A stretch of DNA of 29,648 nucleotides from JAAZNV01 sp035358315 (GTDB lineage Bacteria; Patescibacteriota; WWE3; UBA101185; UBA10185), in the NCBI GenBank assembly GCA_035358315.1, contig DAOPPB010000010.1, positions 1-29,648 of the forward strand. Reading direction: 5' to 3'. Both the position numbers and the translations under genes were made by a program. Below the pieces are notes generated by a model that was not told the origin of the DNA, ran no database searches, and saw only the letters and a program-made list of their open reading frames with translations. Position 1 is the first letter of the stretch. Each line of letters begins with the position of its first letter. Below, piece after piece: positions 1 through 7,879 of this stretch.

Positions 1-93
1 TTTTTGGCTTCAATGGCTAACATGGGTACTTGGAGAATATATAACCGATTAGACTAGTGTGTCAAATTGGCTGAGCATCCATATCCAAGCGGT

Positions 94-1944
94 CTATTTG
101 ACAAAGTGGTTTAAGGTATTTCTTAAACAGCTTTCCATAATATCTTTGTTTTCCTTCGATATCTCTTCAATGTTTGGATTTAGTTCGTTCGGATCCTCCT
201 CCAAGTTAAAGATGTATACCTTATTTTCTTTTAAAGAATAAAGGTGCTTTATAGGGTATTGAACTAAGGATATATACCCCCCGGAATACGGCTGCGTGGA
301 GACGGTGCATCTTTCGTTTTGTATCGGGCTCTTTCCCGTTAAAACTCCCAAAAAGGAGGTCTTATGAAAGTAATCTTCTATATCTAGTAAATCAAGAATT
401 GTGGAGGGAATATTATATTGTCCGTAAACGCTATCACTCACGGTTCCTACCGCATATTTTTTGGCGGTTTGATTCGAAGGTATAAAAACAAAGGGTATCA
501 AAAAGTTTTCCTGATAAGCGTAATTCTCATTAAAATAGTTGTTTGGATGTATTCCCAAAGGCCAGGAATGATCACTAAATAATATCAGATCAGTGTTTTC
601 CGAAAAGTACGGTTCGTAATATTTTTTGTAGAATTCTCCCAAGAACATATCTTGAAGGTATGTGGTGTTTTCCAGTTTTTCCTTTACAAATTTTGCGCTG
701 GGATTTGGAACCATGTTGTTATATTCCGGAGTTTCGTTCTTGCTTAAATCATAGAAAGGAAAATGATTGGTGGTTAAATCTATGAAAGCAAATAAATTTC
801 TATCGTTGCGCTCGGATAGATATTCTCCGACTCTCTTTAGAAATATACTGTCGCTGTAACCCCACCTAAGTTTCTTGTCTTCGGGTTGCATTATATCGTT
901 AAAATGTATTTCGTCGAACCCCACCTTTGAGATAAATGGTTCTACATCTCCAAGTGTGTCGTTGCTCAGAAAGAATATTGTAGTATAGCCGTGTTTTTTT
1001 AAAATTCTTGGAAGACATGGAAGTTTTGTCATATCCACATTTAGTCTAGAGACATCCGCAGATAGGCTTGGAATTAATCCACACAAGCCCCCTTCAAATG
1101 ACCTTGCTGAATTTACCGAGTTAGCTACCATATTTTTCATATAAATTCCTCTATCCATAATTTTCATTAGATTTGGGGTAATCCTGTCATTTACCAGATC
1201 ACTGTTAAGACTTTCAAGTTGTATGATCATTATGTTTTGTGGAGAGCTTAATTGAGTCGTTGTTAGTTCAATACTACTTTGTTCTTCCAATTGGTACTTG
1301 TAGTATTTGTTATATACTTTTCTTACCTCATTTCCCCTGTTTGTTAAAGATAGAAGAACATTGTAAATCTCGGTTTTTGTAGTCAAAAAAACAATGAAGG
1401 GAAGGTACAGAAGAAGAAAAATCCTTGCTATTTTCATCGGTCGTTTAAATTTACACAACTGTTCTGTAAAGAAAGAACCGGTTTCAAGGAGTGAGAAGAA
1501 GTAGACTATCGAAATTATTAATACGCCGAGGAGTTTGATTAATAATTTTGGGTAAACAAGAGAAACGGTCTTTAATGCAACATTGGTATTGTAGAGAAAA
1601 AGGTAAATATCAAATGAAAATCTTCTGTCTATGAAATACATTTGTGAAGAAAGATTTAATACCTGAAGAATTACAAGGGTTATTGTGAGTGGAATATTCA
1701 GATGTTTCTTTCTAAGGAGAATAGATAGCAACACTAGTATTGTCATCGGTCCTGTGGAATGTATAAATGATGCGATTAGTAAAAGATACCAGGAAATGTT
1801 GTTATACTTATGTCTCCATTCCAAAAATGTAACAAAAGAGAAGGAAATTAATGTGGCGAGGAAAAAAGCCGTCGAAAAAATTTTTTTCAGAGGTATTTTT
1901 CTTAGCATGGGTTGATAGTAATCTGTTTTATTTATGGTGTCCAT
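94..1944 (-). CDS. LtaS/MdoB-type phosphoglycerol transferase (alkaline phosphatase superfamily), membrane-anchored
   Basis: A 616-residue protein with about five membrane segments in residues 23-190, followed by an extracellular sulfatase-fold domain (about 235-540). Metal and active-site landmarks of the lipoteichoic acid synthase/phosphoglycerol transferase family are visible: IIQLESLNSD (metal Glu244), ARSFEGGLCGLIPSL (Ser282 where LtaS and MdoB have the Thr nucleophile), TTNHFPF (His394, matching the LtaS substrate His) and FSDHS (Asp458-His459). The family transfers glycerol phosphate from phosphatidylglycerol to a growing polymer or glycan on the outer face of the membrane. The length is normal for the family. 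It is transcribed away from tRNA-Ser(CGA) and stands alone. Start ATG at 1944; I see no convincing Shine-Dalgarno sequence. Family is confident; the exact substrate (lipoteichoic acid, glycan decoration or phosphoethanolamine) is not determined by sequence. Confidence 0.85.
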   Translation of the reverse strand: MDTINKTDYYQPMLRKIPLKKIFSTAFFLATLISFSFVTFLEWRHKYNNISWYLLLIASFIHSTGPMTILVLLSILLRKKHLNIPLTITLVILQVLNLSSQMYFIDRRFSFDIYLFLYNTNVALKTVSLVYPKLLIKLLGVLIISIVYFFSLLETGSFFTEQLCKFKRPMKIARIFLLLYLPFIVFLTTKTEIYNVLLSLTNRGNEVRKVYNKYYKYQLEEQSSIELTTTQLSSPQNIMIIQLESLNSDLVNDRITPNLMKIMDRGIYMKNMVANSVNSARSFEGGLCGLIPSLSADVSRLNVDMTKLPCLPRILKKHGYTTIFFLSNDTLGDVEPFISKVGFDEIHFNDIMQPEDKKLRWGYSDSIFLKRVGEYLSERNDRNLFAFIDLTTNHFPFYDLSKNETPEYNNMVPNPSAKFVKEKLENTTYLQDMFLGEFYKKYYEPYFSENTDLILFSDHSWPLGIHPNNYFNENYAYQENFLIPFVFIPSNQTAKKYAVGTVSDSVYGQYNIPSTILDLLDIEDYFHKTSFLGVLTGKSPIQNERCTVSTQPYSGGYISLVQYPIKHLYSLKENKVYIFNLEEDPNELNPNIEEISKENKDIMESCLRNTLNHFVK

Positions 1945-1969
1945 CTTTTTGTGCTATGCGTTTGGAAGA

Positions 1970-1978
1970 TGTTAAAAT
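1970..1978 (+). promoter_or_regulatory. Extended -10 promoter for tRNA-Ser(CGA)
   Basis: TGTTAAAAT: a TGn extension plus the -10 hexamer TAAAAT. It ends 19 nt before the tRNA 5' end. No good -35 box is seen at the expected spacing, which is tolerable for an extended -10 promoter. Confidence 0.45.
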
Positions 1979-1997
1979 AACAATGTTAAACGGTGCT

Positions 1998-2088
1998 GGA
2001 GGGATACCGAAGCGGTCATAACGGGCTAGTCTCGAAAACTAAGCGTGATGAAAGTCACCCGTGGGTTCGAATCCCACTCCCTCCGCCA
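1998..2088 (+). tRNA. tRNA-Ser(CGA)
   Basis: A class II tRNA with acceptor stem GGAGGGA/TCCCTCC, discriminator G and an encoded CCA (2086-2088). The T arm is GTGGG-TTCGAAT-CCCAC. The anticodon loop CTCGAAA (2031-2037) gives anticodon CGA at 2033-2035, reading UCG. The anticodon stem is CTAGT/ACTAA, with a C-A mismatch at its outer pair. The long variable arm between 2043 and 2060 is typical of serine tRNAs. Confidence 0.95.
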
Positions 2089-2106
2089 ATTTTCACTTTT
2101 TGAATT

Positions 2107-2394
2107 TTGAATAATCCCGCCCAGCACTTCCACCCGCTCGACGGTGGGCGAAACAGAAAAATTTTTGACAAATCCAAAGAGCAGACGGGAAGAAATGAAT
2201 TAAATACTTTCAACCAAACTTATACCCGGGATATGGTAATTGATCCTCCATTGACAGTTGAATTTAAACTTACTGACAGTGAACTTGCCGCCATTAGCCG
2301 AAAAATAGACGAATTAAGGTTATTTGATATTGCCGGTTTAAATAATAGAGATAAAAATATAGTGCAAAACACTATGTTCAAATTATTACCTTAA
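2107..2394 (+). pseudogene. Remnant of a putative lipoprotein-type gene next to tRNA-Ser
   Basis: An open frame of 95 codons that begins with TTG only 18 nt after the tRNA. It has no Shine-Dalgarno sequence, no signal peptide and a GC-rich, unlikely N-terminus. The middle, NELNTFNQTYTRDMVIDPP followed by LTDSELAAISRKIDELRLFDI, resembles a motif I recall from secreted or lipoprotein hypothetical proteins of Gram-positive bacteria (ELNT...YTKDxVxDP...LT..E...I...I....F). Those proteins normally have a leader before this motif and a longer C-terminal domain, and both are missing here. I read it as a 5'- and 3'-truncated fragment. A short functional protein cannot be excluded. Confidence 0.4.
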
Positions 2395-2600
2395 GATTCG
2401 GAAGAATTCCTAGGTAAGGGAAATGTGTTGGGACGATTGTTATGCAAAAGTAGAAGATATGCTTCATTTTTTCACCGTTTACATTCTTACGATAACTCAG
2501 TTTAAAGAGGAATACAAAAACCCACCATAACCAAATAGTGCTTACTTATAATCTGTATTTTTATGTTCCTGTGAAAATTTTCTCCCGAGATTTCGCGATT

Positions 2601-2628
2601 TTGCAGTGTACTAAAATCTTGTTATATT
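2601..2628 (+). promoter_or_regulatory. Sigma-70 promoter for the surface protein/ABC transporter operon
   Basis: TTGCAG (2601-2606), a 16-nt spacer, then TATATT (2623-2628) preceded by TGT, so both a -35 box and an extended -10 are present. It predicts a leader of about 58 nt before the ATG at 2693. The rest of the 2395-2692 gap shows no gene that I can support. Confidence 0.6.
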
Positions 2629-2692
2629 ATTAGTATTATTAGAAACTTGGTTAATGATGAGTCGCTTTTTTATTCGAAGATAATTTTAAAAA

Positions 2693-5600
2693 ATGAAAAT
2701 AAATACGTATTCGGAAACTAAGTTAAAAGAAAAGTTTAATTGTTGTTTTAAATCTCGCTCCCACCTTCACTTTAATAAATTTCGTTTCAAATTATTTTTT
2801 GTAGTTTGCTTCACTGCTGGTTTGATTTTTGCTTTGCAAAAAGTTCTCACTAATGTTTTTGCTACAGCTAACTCTTCTATTACTATAGACACAGACGAGG
2901 ACTTTGAAGGTGGGAGTTTGGTATCCACGTCAATTTTCGGTTCCGGATCCGAGGCTATTGTGCAACTGTCGGGGATGGCCGGACCAGATGGCACGCAGTA
3001 TAGAAGAGAAGTGGAGATTACTAACAATAGTGGTAGCACACTTACCGATTATCAAGTTTCCTTCACTCTAGATACTGCTTCTCTGATTTCTGATAATAAA
3101 ATGAATGCAAATTGTTCCGATATCCGCTTTCTCGATAGTGATGACTCTACAGGTATTAATAATTATTGGGTGGAGAATTGTGATTCTGATGGGGATTCTT
3201 CAACCAAAATTTGGGTTAAAGTTCCCTCTATCCCCGAATCCGGAAAAACCATCTATCTTTACTACGGAAAAAGAGGTATTAGTAGCAAATCATCTGTAAC
3301 CAATACTTTTATCAGAGAGATAAGCGGTCTTATTGGTGCGTGGTCCTTGAATGAAACTTCGGGTAATAGTGTAAATGACACTTCTGGTAATTCCAATAGC
3401 GGTACAGCGATAGGAACAAAAATTTCTGACGGTAAATTTGATAAGACCAGAGTTTATAATGGTACATCTAGCGATTATGTACATATTCCCAATAAGAGTA
3501 TTCTTAATCCTGGGAGCAATCCTTTCTCTACAGTTCTTTGGTTTAAAGCAGATAGCACCGGTAGCTTAAATGCTAGCATTCTTTATAATAAAGAGAATTT
3601 GTACGAGCTTTCAGCTGGGGGTGGGTATGTTACTTATGCCTGGTTCCCGCATTGGAATTGGGACGGTGGGACGTCATTTTCTATAAATGTGGGTGAATGG
3701 TATCAGGTTGCAGTTGTCTATGACAAGAGCAATCAATATCTTTATAAAAATGGTTCACAGGTATATTCTCGTGCACAGACAGGAGATATGGGGTCCAACA
3801 CAGAACGTCTTGCTTTTGCCACTCGTGGAAGCTCCGGAGGAGGTAACAGCCCGTTCAAAGGTAGTATAGATGAAATTAGGTTTTATAATAAAGCTTTGTC
3901 CTCCAGTGAAATTTCAGATTTATACAATAACTATGGTTATAGTACTCCTAATTATCCGGGAAAAGAGCTTGTCAGAAAGTGGGCGTACTTTTCCGGTCGA
4001 ACGACCGGAGAGGAAGGAGTATCGGCTTCTGTTGCCGATTCGGAAATTATAGCCCTCCCTCCTTCAGGTACATGGGAATCTTCGGTCGATAATAACGTTA
4101 TTGATATTGTTTGGAACGGGGGTTGGGGCGACGGAACGGATGATTCTATCGCCTTTTCGGCAAAAGTTTCCAATATTGAATCGGGTAATTCGATCACTTT
4201 CTTTATGAGAGTGGCCGAATCTGTATCTGCTTTATCTTCCGCTTCGTACACAGAATTGGGTACTATAGAAAGTGGTGAGACATTTATAAGAACTAAAGAG
4301 CAACTTGATTCGTTTAATTTAGGTGTGGGGTCTAATCGTTATGTACAGGTAAAAGCTGTTTTTTCCCAGACAAACGGTATTAATCCGCAGCTTGATAACA
4401 TAACTATCAATTACCTTTCCGATGACAGCCCCCCGGATGAAAATGCTTCGGAAGTTAGCATGCTTAAAAGCAAGGGTGGGAGAGTTCTTGAAAAAAATGA
4501 TTGGACCAATAATCCTTCTCCTTATTTTTCATGGATAGGGGGAAGCGATTCCCAATCAGGAATTAAAGGCTACTGTTTGTATTTAGGGACAGATCCAGAC
4601 GGAGATCCGGCAACGTCTAAAGGTATTTTGGGGACGAGTCCTGTTTCAACCGATGGTACTACTTGTCAATTTATTGTTTCTGGAACCGCAATTGATTTTT
4701 CAATGACCTCATATAAAGGAGACCCATGGCTTACCGCTTCTAATGAATTGTATTATTTTAATGTCAAGGCAATAGATAATACCGGTCATGTCTTTACCGA
4801 TGCCCCGTCCAAATTTCAATTTCTCTTTGATGACGTTCCGCCGACTAACGTTTCGTATATATCTTGCGCTTCGGGTGGTTTTTCCAACGTAGTTGATATG
4901 AATTTTTCATGGCCGACCTCAGGAAGTATTGCATCCTCCGACTCTAATTCGGGTCTCTTGGGATGGCAGTATCGGATAAACTCAACATCCGGTGCATGGG
5001 TGGGAACTACTAATGAGCCCAATTTAGGGGTAGATTATATTCCGATCGGTGAGTCATCAAGAACACTTTCTGAAGCTCAGGATGGAGAATCAATTATTTT
5101 AGGTAACAACATTGTATATTTTAGAGCTGTTGATAAGGCTGGTAATGCTTCATCAGATAGTACGATTAGAACCTGCAATCTCTCTTACGGCGGAAAAGCA
5201 CCTGCTTTTGCTGGAACTGATGTAGTAACTGTTAACCCTCAGACCAACACTTCTAATGAATTTTCTTTGTCCTGGCCGGAAGCAATTCCTGCTAATGGGC
5301 AGTCAATTGCGCATTATTACTATATGATTAATGTATCACCTCCCCAAACCCTTTACACTTTACAGAGTAACGCTTCCACATATATTGATAATGGAAACTT
5401 GCGTACGGTTTCCTCTGTTGCCCTTCCCAATGTTAACAAGGGTGCAAATACAATATATGTAGTGGCTGTTGATGATTCAGAAACCCCGAATTATTCTCCT
5501 TCTAATTACATTATGGGTACTTTTACACTTGATTCTACTAATCCCGATAATGTAACCAATCTTGTAGCTTCAGATTCCTCTATAAAATCTCAGTCACAGT

Positions 5601-7084
5601 GGAATGTTACTTTAACCTGGATTGCTCCTGTATATCAAGGAGCAGGAAATCTGACCTATTTGATTTATCGTTCTACAGATGGTTCGAATTTTTCTCAGGT
5701 CGGATCAACTTCAGGACTTTCATATGTAGACAATACACCGTCTTCTACCATTTATTATTACAAAATCTATACAAGGGATGGTGCTAATGCTCAATCAAGC
5801 GGGACAAATTCAGTATCAATAATTCCCACGGGAAAATGGACAGTGGCTCCGGATCTTGATTCCGGACCAACTGTGAGCAATATTACTACAAAGAGAGCTA
5901 CTATAATTTGGTCTACTTCCCGAGCTGCCGATTCTAAAGTTCAGTATGGAACTACCAACGGGAACTATGGGAGTGTAGAGCCCAGCAGTTCTTCGCAGGT
6001 AACATCACATTCGATACAACTAGTAGGTTTGAAACCTAGTACTACTTACTACTATAAAGCTAAATGGACTGATGAAGACGGAAACACAGGAACTAGTGGA
6101 GAAAAAAGTTTTTCAACGCTACCATCTCCTACAGTAAAAAATGTTTCCGCAAAGGGTATAACTCTTAGTTCCGCGATTATCGAATTTACTTCCAAAAACG
6201 CCAGTAAAGTTAAAGTTTATTATGGAAATACAACTTCCTTTGGCGGGGCAAAAGAAATTTCAACCTCCACTGATGAGACTACCTATACGGTTGAATTAAC
6301 AGGACTTTCCGACAACACAAAATATTATTATAAAATAAATACTTTTGATGATGAGGATGATGAGTATGAGGGGACTATTCTGGATTTTACCACACCCCCT
6401 AGACCTAAAATTAGCAATGTTCGTATTCAGCAGGTTGTAAACACAGCTCAACCGACAGTTTTAATTACATGGTCAACCAACACTGATGTTTCCTCAATCG
6501 TGACATATTATCCGAAGTCCAACCCTTCGGACGTAAGAGATGAGGTAAATGTCACATTGACGAAAGGAGAGCATAAGATGGTTCTTAGAGGACTAATGCC
6601 TCAGACGGATTATATTTTGACCGTCAAAGGACGGGATAAAATAGGCAACGAAGCCACTAGTGACACTCAACTTTTTACTACGGCTACTGATACCAGACCG
6701 CCACAAATATCTGACTTTCGTGTTGAGGGGTCTGTAAATCCTACATCTGCAGGTAGTCGAGAATCCTCCGCGCAATTAATTGTTTCCTGGAACACAGATG
6801 AGCCGGGAACTTCTCAGGTAGAATTTGGGGAAGGGACGGGTGCTGATTACTCTTCAAAGACTCAGGAAGATAGTAATTTAACCCTCAATCATTTGGTTGT
6901 AATTTCGGGATTTACACCATCTAAAGTTTATCATCTGCGCGCAATCTCGAAGGATAAAGCGGGTAATGAGGGCCTTTCGATTGATATGGTAACCATTACT
7001 CCCAAAGCTACCGATAATGCCCTGGATCTTGTAATCACCAATTTACAGGAAGCGTTCGGGTTTTTGGGAGGTTTAAAAAATTAG
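2693..7084 (+). CDS. Large secreted surface protein: DUF2341, LamG-like and multiple fibronectin-III-like domains
   Basis: 1463 residues. A basic N-terminus of about 32 residues is followed by a hydrophobic segment (33-48) and a plausible signal peptidase site after FATA (about residue 59). Residues about 100-206 match DUF2341 (typical IYLYYG core), and about 215-410 form a LamG/concanavalin-like module (GAWSLNE start, GSIDEIRFYNKALSSSEI end). Beta-rich repeats with VDKAGN/DNTGH motifs follow, then about five fibronectin-III-like modules from about residue 951 to 1440 (for example LKPSTTYYYKAKW). No LPxTG, membrane anchor or S-layer domain is visible at the C-terminus. The protein probably acts in adhesion or carbohydrate binding outside the cell. 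The stop codon lies 3 nt before the ABC ATPase gene, so this is the first gene of an operon with a MacB-type transporter. Confidence 0.85.
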   Translation: MKINTYSETKLKEKFNCCFKSRSHLHFNKFRFKLFFVVCFTAGLIFALQKVLTNVFATANSSITIDTDEDFEGGSLVSTSIFGSGSEAIVQLSGMAGPDGTQYRREVEITNNSGSTLTDYQVSFTLDTASLISDNKMNANCSDIRFLDSDDSTGINNYWVENCDSDGDSSTKIWVKVPSIPESGKTIYLYYGKRGISSKSSVTNTFIREISGLIGAWSLNETSGNSVNDTSGNSNSGTAIGTKISDGKFDKTRVYNGTSSDYVHIPNKSILNPGSNPFSTVLWFKADSTGSLNASILYNKENLYELSAGGGYVTYAWFPHWNWDGGTSFSINVGEWYQVAVVYDKSNQYLYKNGSQVYSRAQTGDMGSNTERLAFATRGSSGGGNSPFKGSIDEIRFYNKALSSSEISDLYNNYGYSTPNYPGKELVRKWAYFSGRTTGEEGVSASVADSEIIALPPSGTWESSVDNNVIDIVWNGGWGDGTDDSIAFSAKVSNIESGNSITFFMRVAESVSALSSASYTELGTIESGETFIRTKEQLDSFNLGVGSNRYVQVKAVFSQTNGINPQLDNITINYLSDDSPPDENASEVSMLKSKGGRVLEKNDWTNNPSPYFSWIGGSDSQSGIKGYCLYLGTDPDGDPATSKGILGTSPVSTDGTTCQFIVSGTAIDFSMTSYKGDPWLTASNELYYFNVKAIDNTGHVFTDAPSKFQFLFDDVPPTNVSYISCASGGFSNVVDMNFSWPTSGSIASSDSNSGLLGWQYRINSTSGAWVGTTNEPNLGVDYIPIGESSRTLSEAQDGESIILGNNIVYFRAVDKAGNASSDSTIRTCNLSYGGKAPAFAGTDVVTVNPQTNTSNEFSLSWPEAIPANGQSIAHYYYMINVSPPQTLYTLQSNASTYIDNGNLRTVSSVALPNVNKGANTIYVVAVDDSETPNYSPSNYIMGTFTLDSTNPDNVTNLVASDSSIKSQSQWNVTLTWIAPVYQGAGNLTYLIYRSTDGSNFSQVGSTSGLSYVDNTPSSTIYYYKIYTRDGANAQSSGTNSVSIIPTGKWTVAPDLDSGPTVSNITTKRATIIWSTSRAADSKVQYGTTNGNYGSVEPSSSSQVTSHSIQLVGLKPSTTYYYKAKWTDEDGNTGTSGEKSFSTLPSPTVKNVSAKGITLSSAIIEFTSKNASKVKVYYGNTTSFGGAKEISTSTDETTYTVELTGLSDNTKYYYKINTFDDEDDEYEGTILDFTTPPRPKISNVRIQQVVNTAQPTVLITWSTNTDVSSIVTYYPKSNPSDVRDEVNVTLTKGEHKMVLRGLMPQTDYILTVKGRDKIGNEATSDTQLFTTATDTRPPQISDFRVEGSVNPTSAGSRESSAQLIVSWNTDEPGTSQVEFGEGTGADYSSKTQEDSNLTLNHLVVISGFTPSKVYHLRAISKDKAGNEGLSIDMVTITPKATDNALDLVITNLQEAFGFLGGLKN

Positions 7085-7087
7085 TCT

Positions 7088-7879
7088 ATGGGCAACAGTA
7101 TTGTTCGGGTTCAAAATGTATATAAATCTTTTCATGTTGGTAATCAAGATGTTTCGGTCTTAAAGGATGTTTCTTTAGAGGTAAATCCTCTTGATTTTTT
7201 GATTATTTTTGGACCGTCTGGCTGTGGAAAGTCCACTTTGTTGCATACGATTTTAGGTTTGGAGAAACCCACAAATGGTCAGGTTTATTTTATGGGCAAT
7301 AATATTTACGAATCTATGGATGAGAATGATCGCTCAGATTTTAGGAAGCGTCACATAGGTATGGTTTACCAGCAATCTAATTGGGTTCAGTCGTTAAACG
7401 TAATTGAAAATGTTGTTTTTCCTCTTCTCCTATTGGGCTGGAATAAGCAAAGGGGTTTGGAGAAAGCTCGGGAGATGCTGGAAACAGTTGGAATGTTAGA
7501 TTGGCAGAATTATATTCCTACAGAACTTTCTAGTGGCCAGCAGCAAAGAGTTGCTTTAGCTCGTGCCCTTGTGGCAAATCCGGAGGTAATTATTGCAGAT
7601 GAACCGACCGGTAATCTTGATTATGATGCGGGACAAGATTTAATGCAATTGTTGACAAATCTTAATAAAACAAAAAACAATACCATTGTTATGGTGACCC
7701 ATGATCTGGAATATCTGAGTTTTGCTAAAACAGCTATAAGAATGTTTAACGGAAAGATAGTGGATGTGTTTAATGAGGATGGTAAAGAAAAGTTGGCGCT
7801 GAGGGTTAAAAGTAAGCGCGGAAACGGAGATCCTTTAGTTATGGAGAAAAGGGAAATAAAAGAAGCCAATGAAAAATAA
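7088..7879 (+). CDS. ABC transporter ATP-binding protein, LolD/MacB type
   Basis: 263 residues with a full set of nucleotide-binding motifs: Walker A GPSGCGKST (42-50), Q-loop YQQ (94-96), signature LSSGQ (147-151), Walker B VIIADE (167-172), D-loop NLD and switch His205 (MVTHD). The sequence type is that of LolD, MacB and FtsE ATPases, which power type VII (mechanotransmission) ABC systems rather than classical import or export. The basic tail after residue 230 is longer than in LolD. It starts 3 nt after the surface-protein stop and overlaps the permease gene by 11 nt, so translation is probably coupled. The ATPase energises the permease encoded next. Confidence 0.95.
   Translation: MGNSIVRVQNVYKSFHVGNQDVSVLKDVSLEVNPLDFLIIFGPSGCGKSTLLHTILGLEKPTNGQVYFMGNNIYESMDENDRSDFRKRHIGMVYQQSNWVQSLNVIENVVFPLLLLGWNKQRGLEKAREMLETVGMLDWQNYIPTELSSGQQQRVALARALVANPEVIIADEPTGNLDYDAGQDLMQLLTNLNKTKNNTIVMVTHDLEYLSFAKTAIRMFNGKIVDVFNEDGKEKLALRVKSKRGNGDPLVMEKREIKEANEK

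Noticed and set aside
60..103. Inverted repeat TGTCAAAT/ATTTGACA around the end of the LtaS-like gene
   Set aside because: A 28-nt loop, no T-tract in the direction of transcription and overlap with the coding end; not a convincing terminator.
7018..7084. C-terminal sorting signal on the large surface protein
   Set aside because: The C-terminus (ITNLQEAFGFLGGLKN) has no LPxTG-like motif, no membrane helix and no basic tail.
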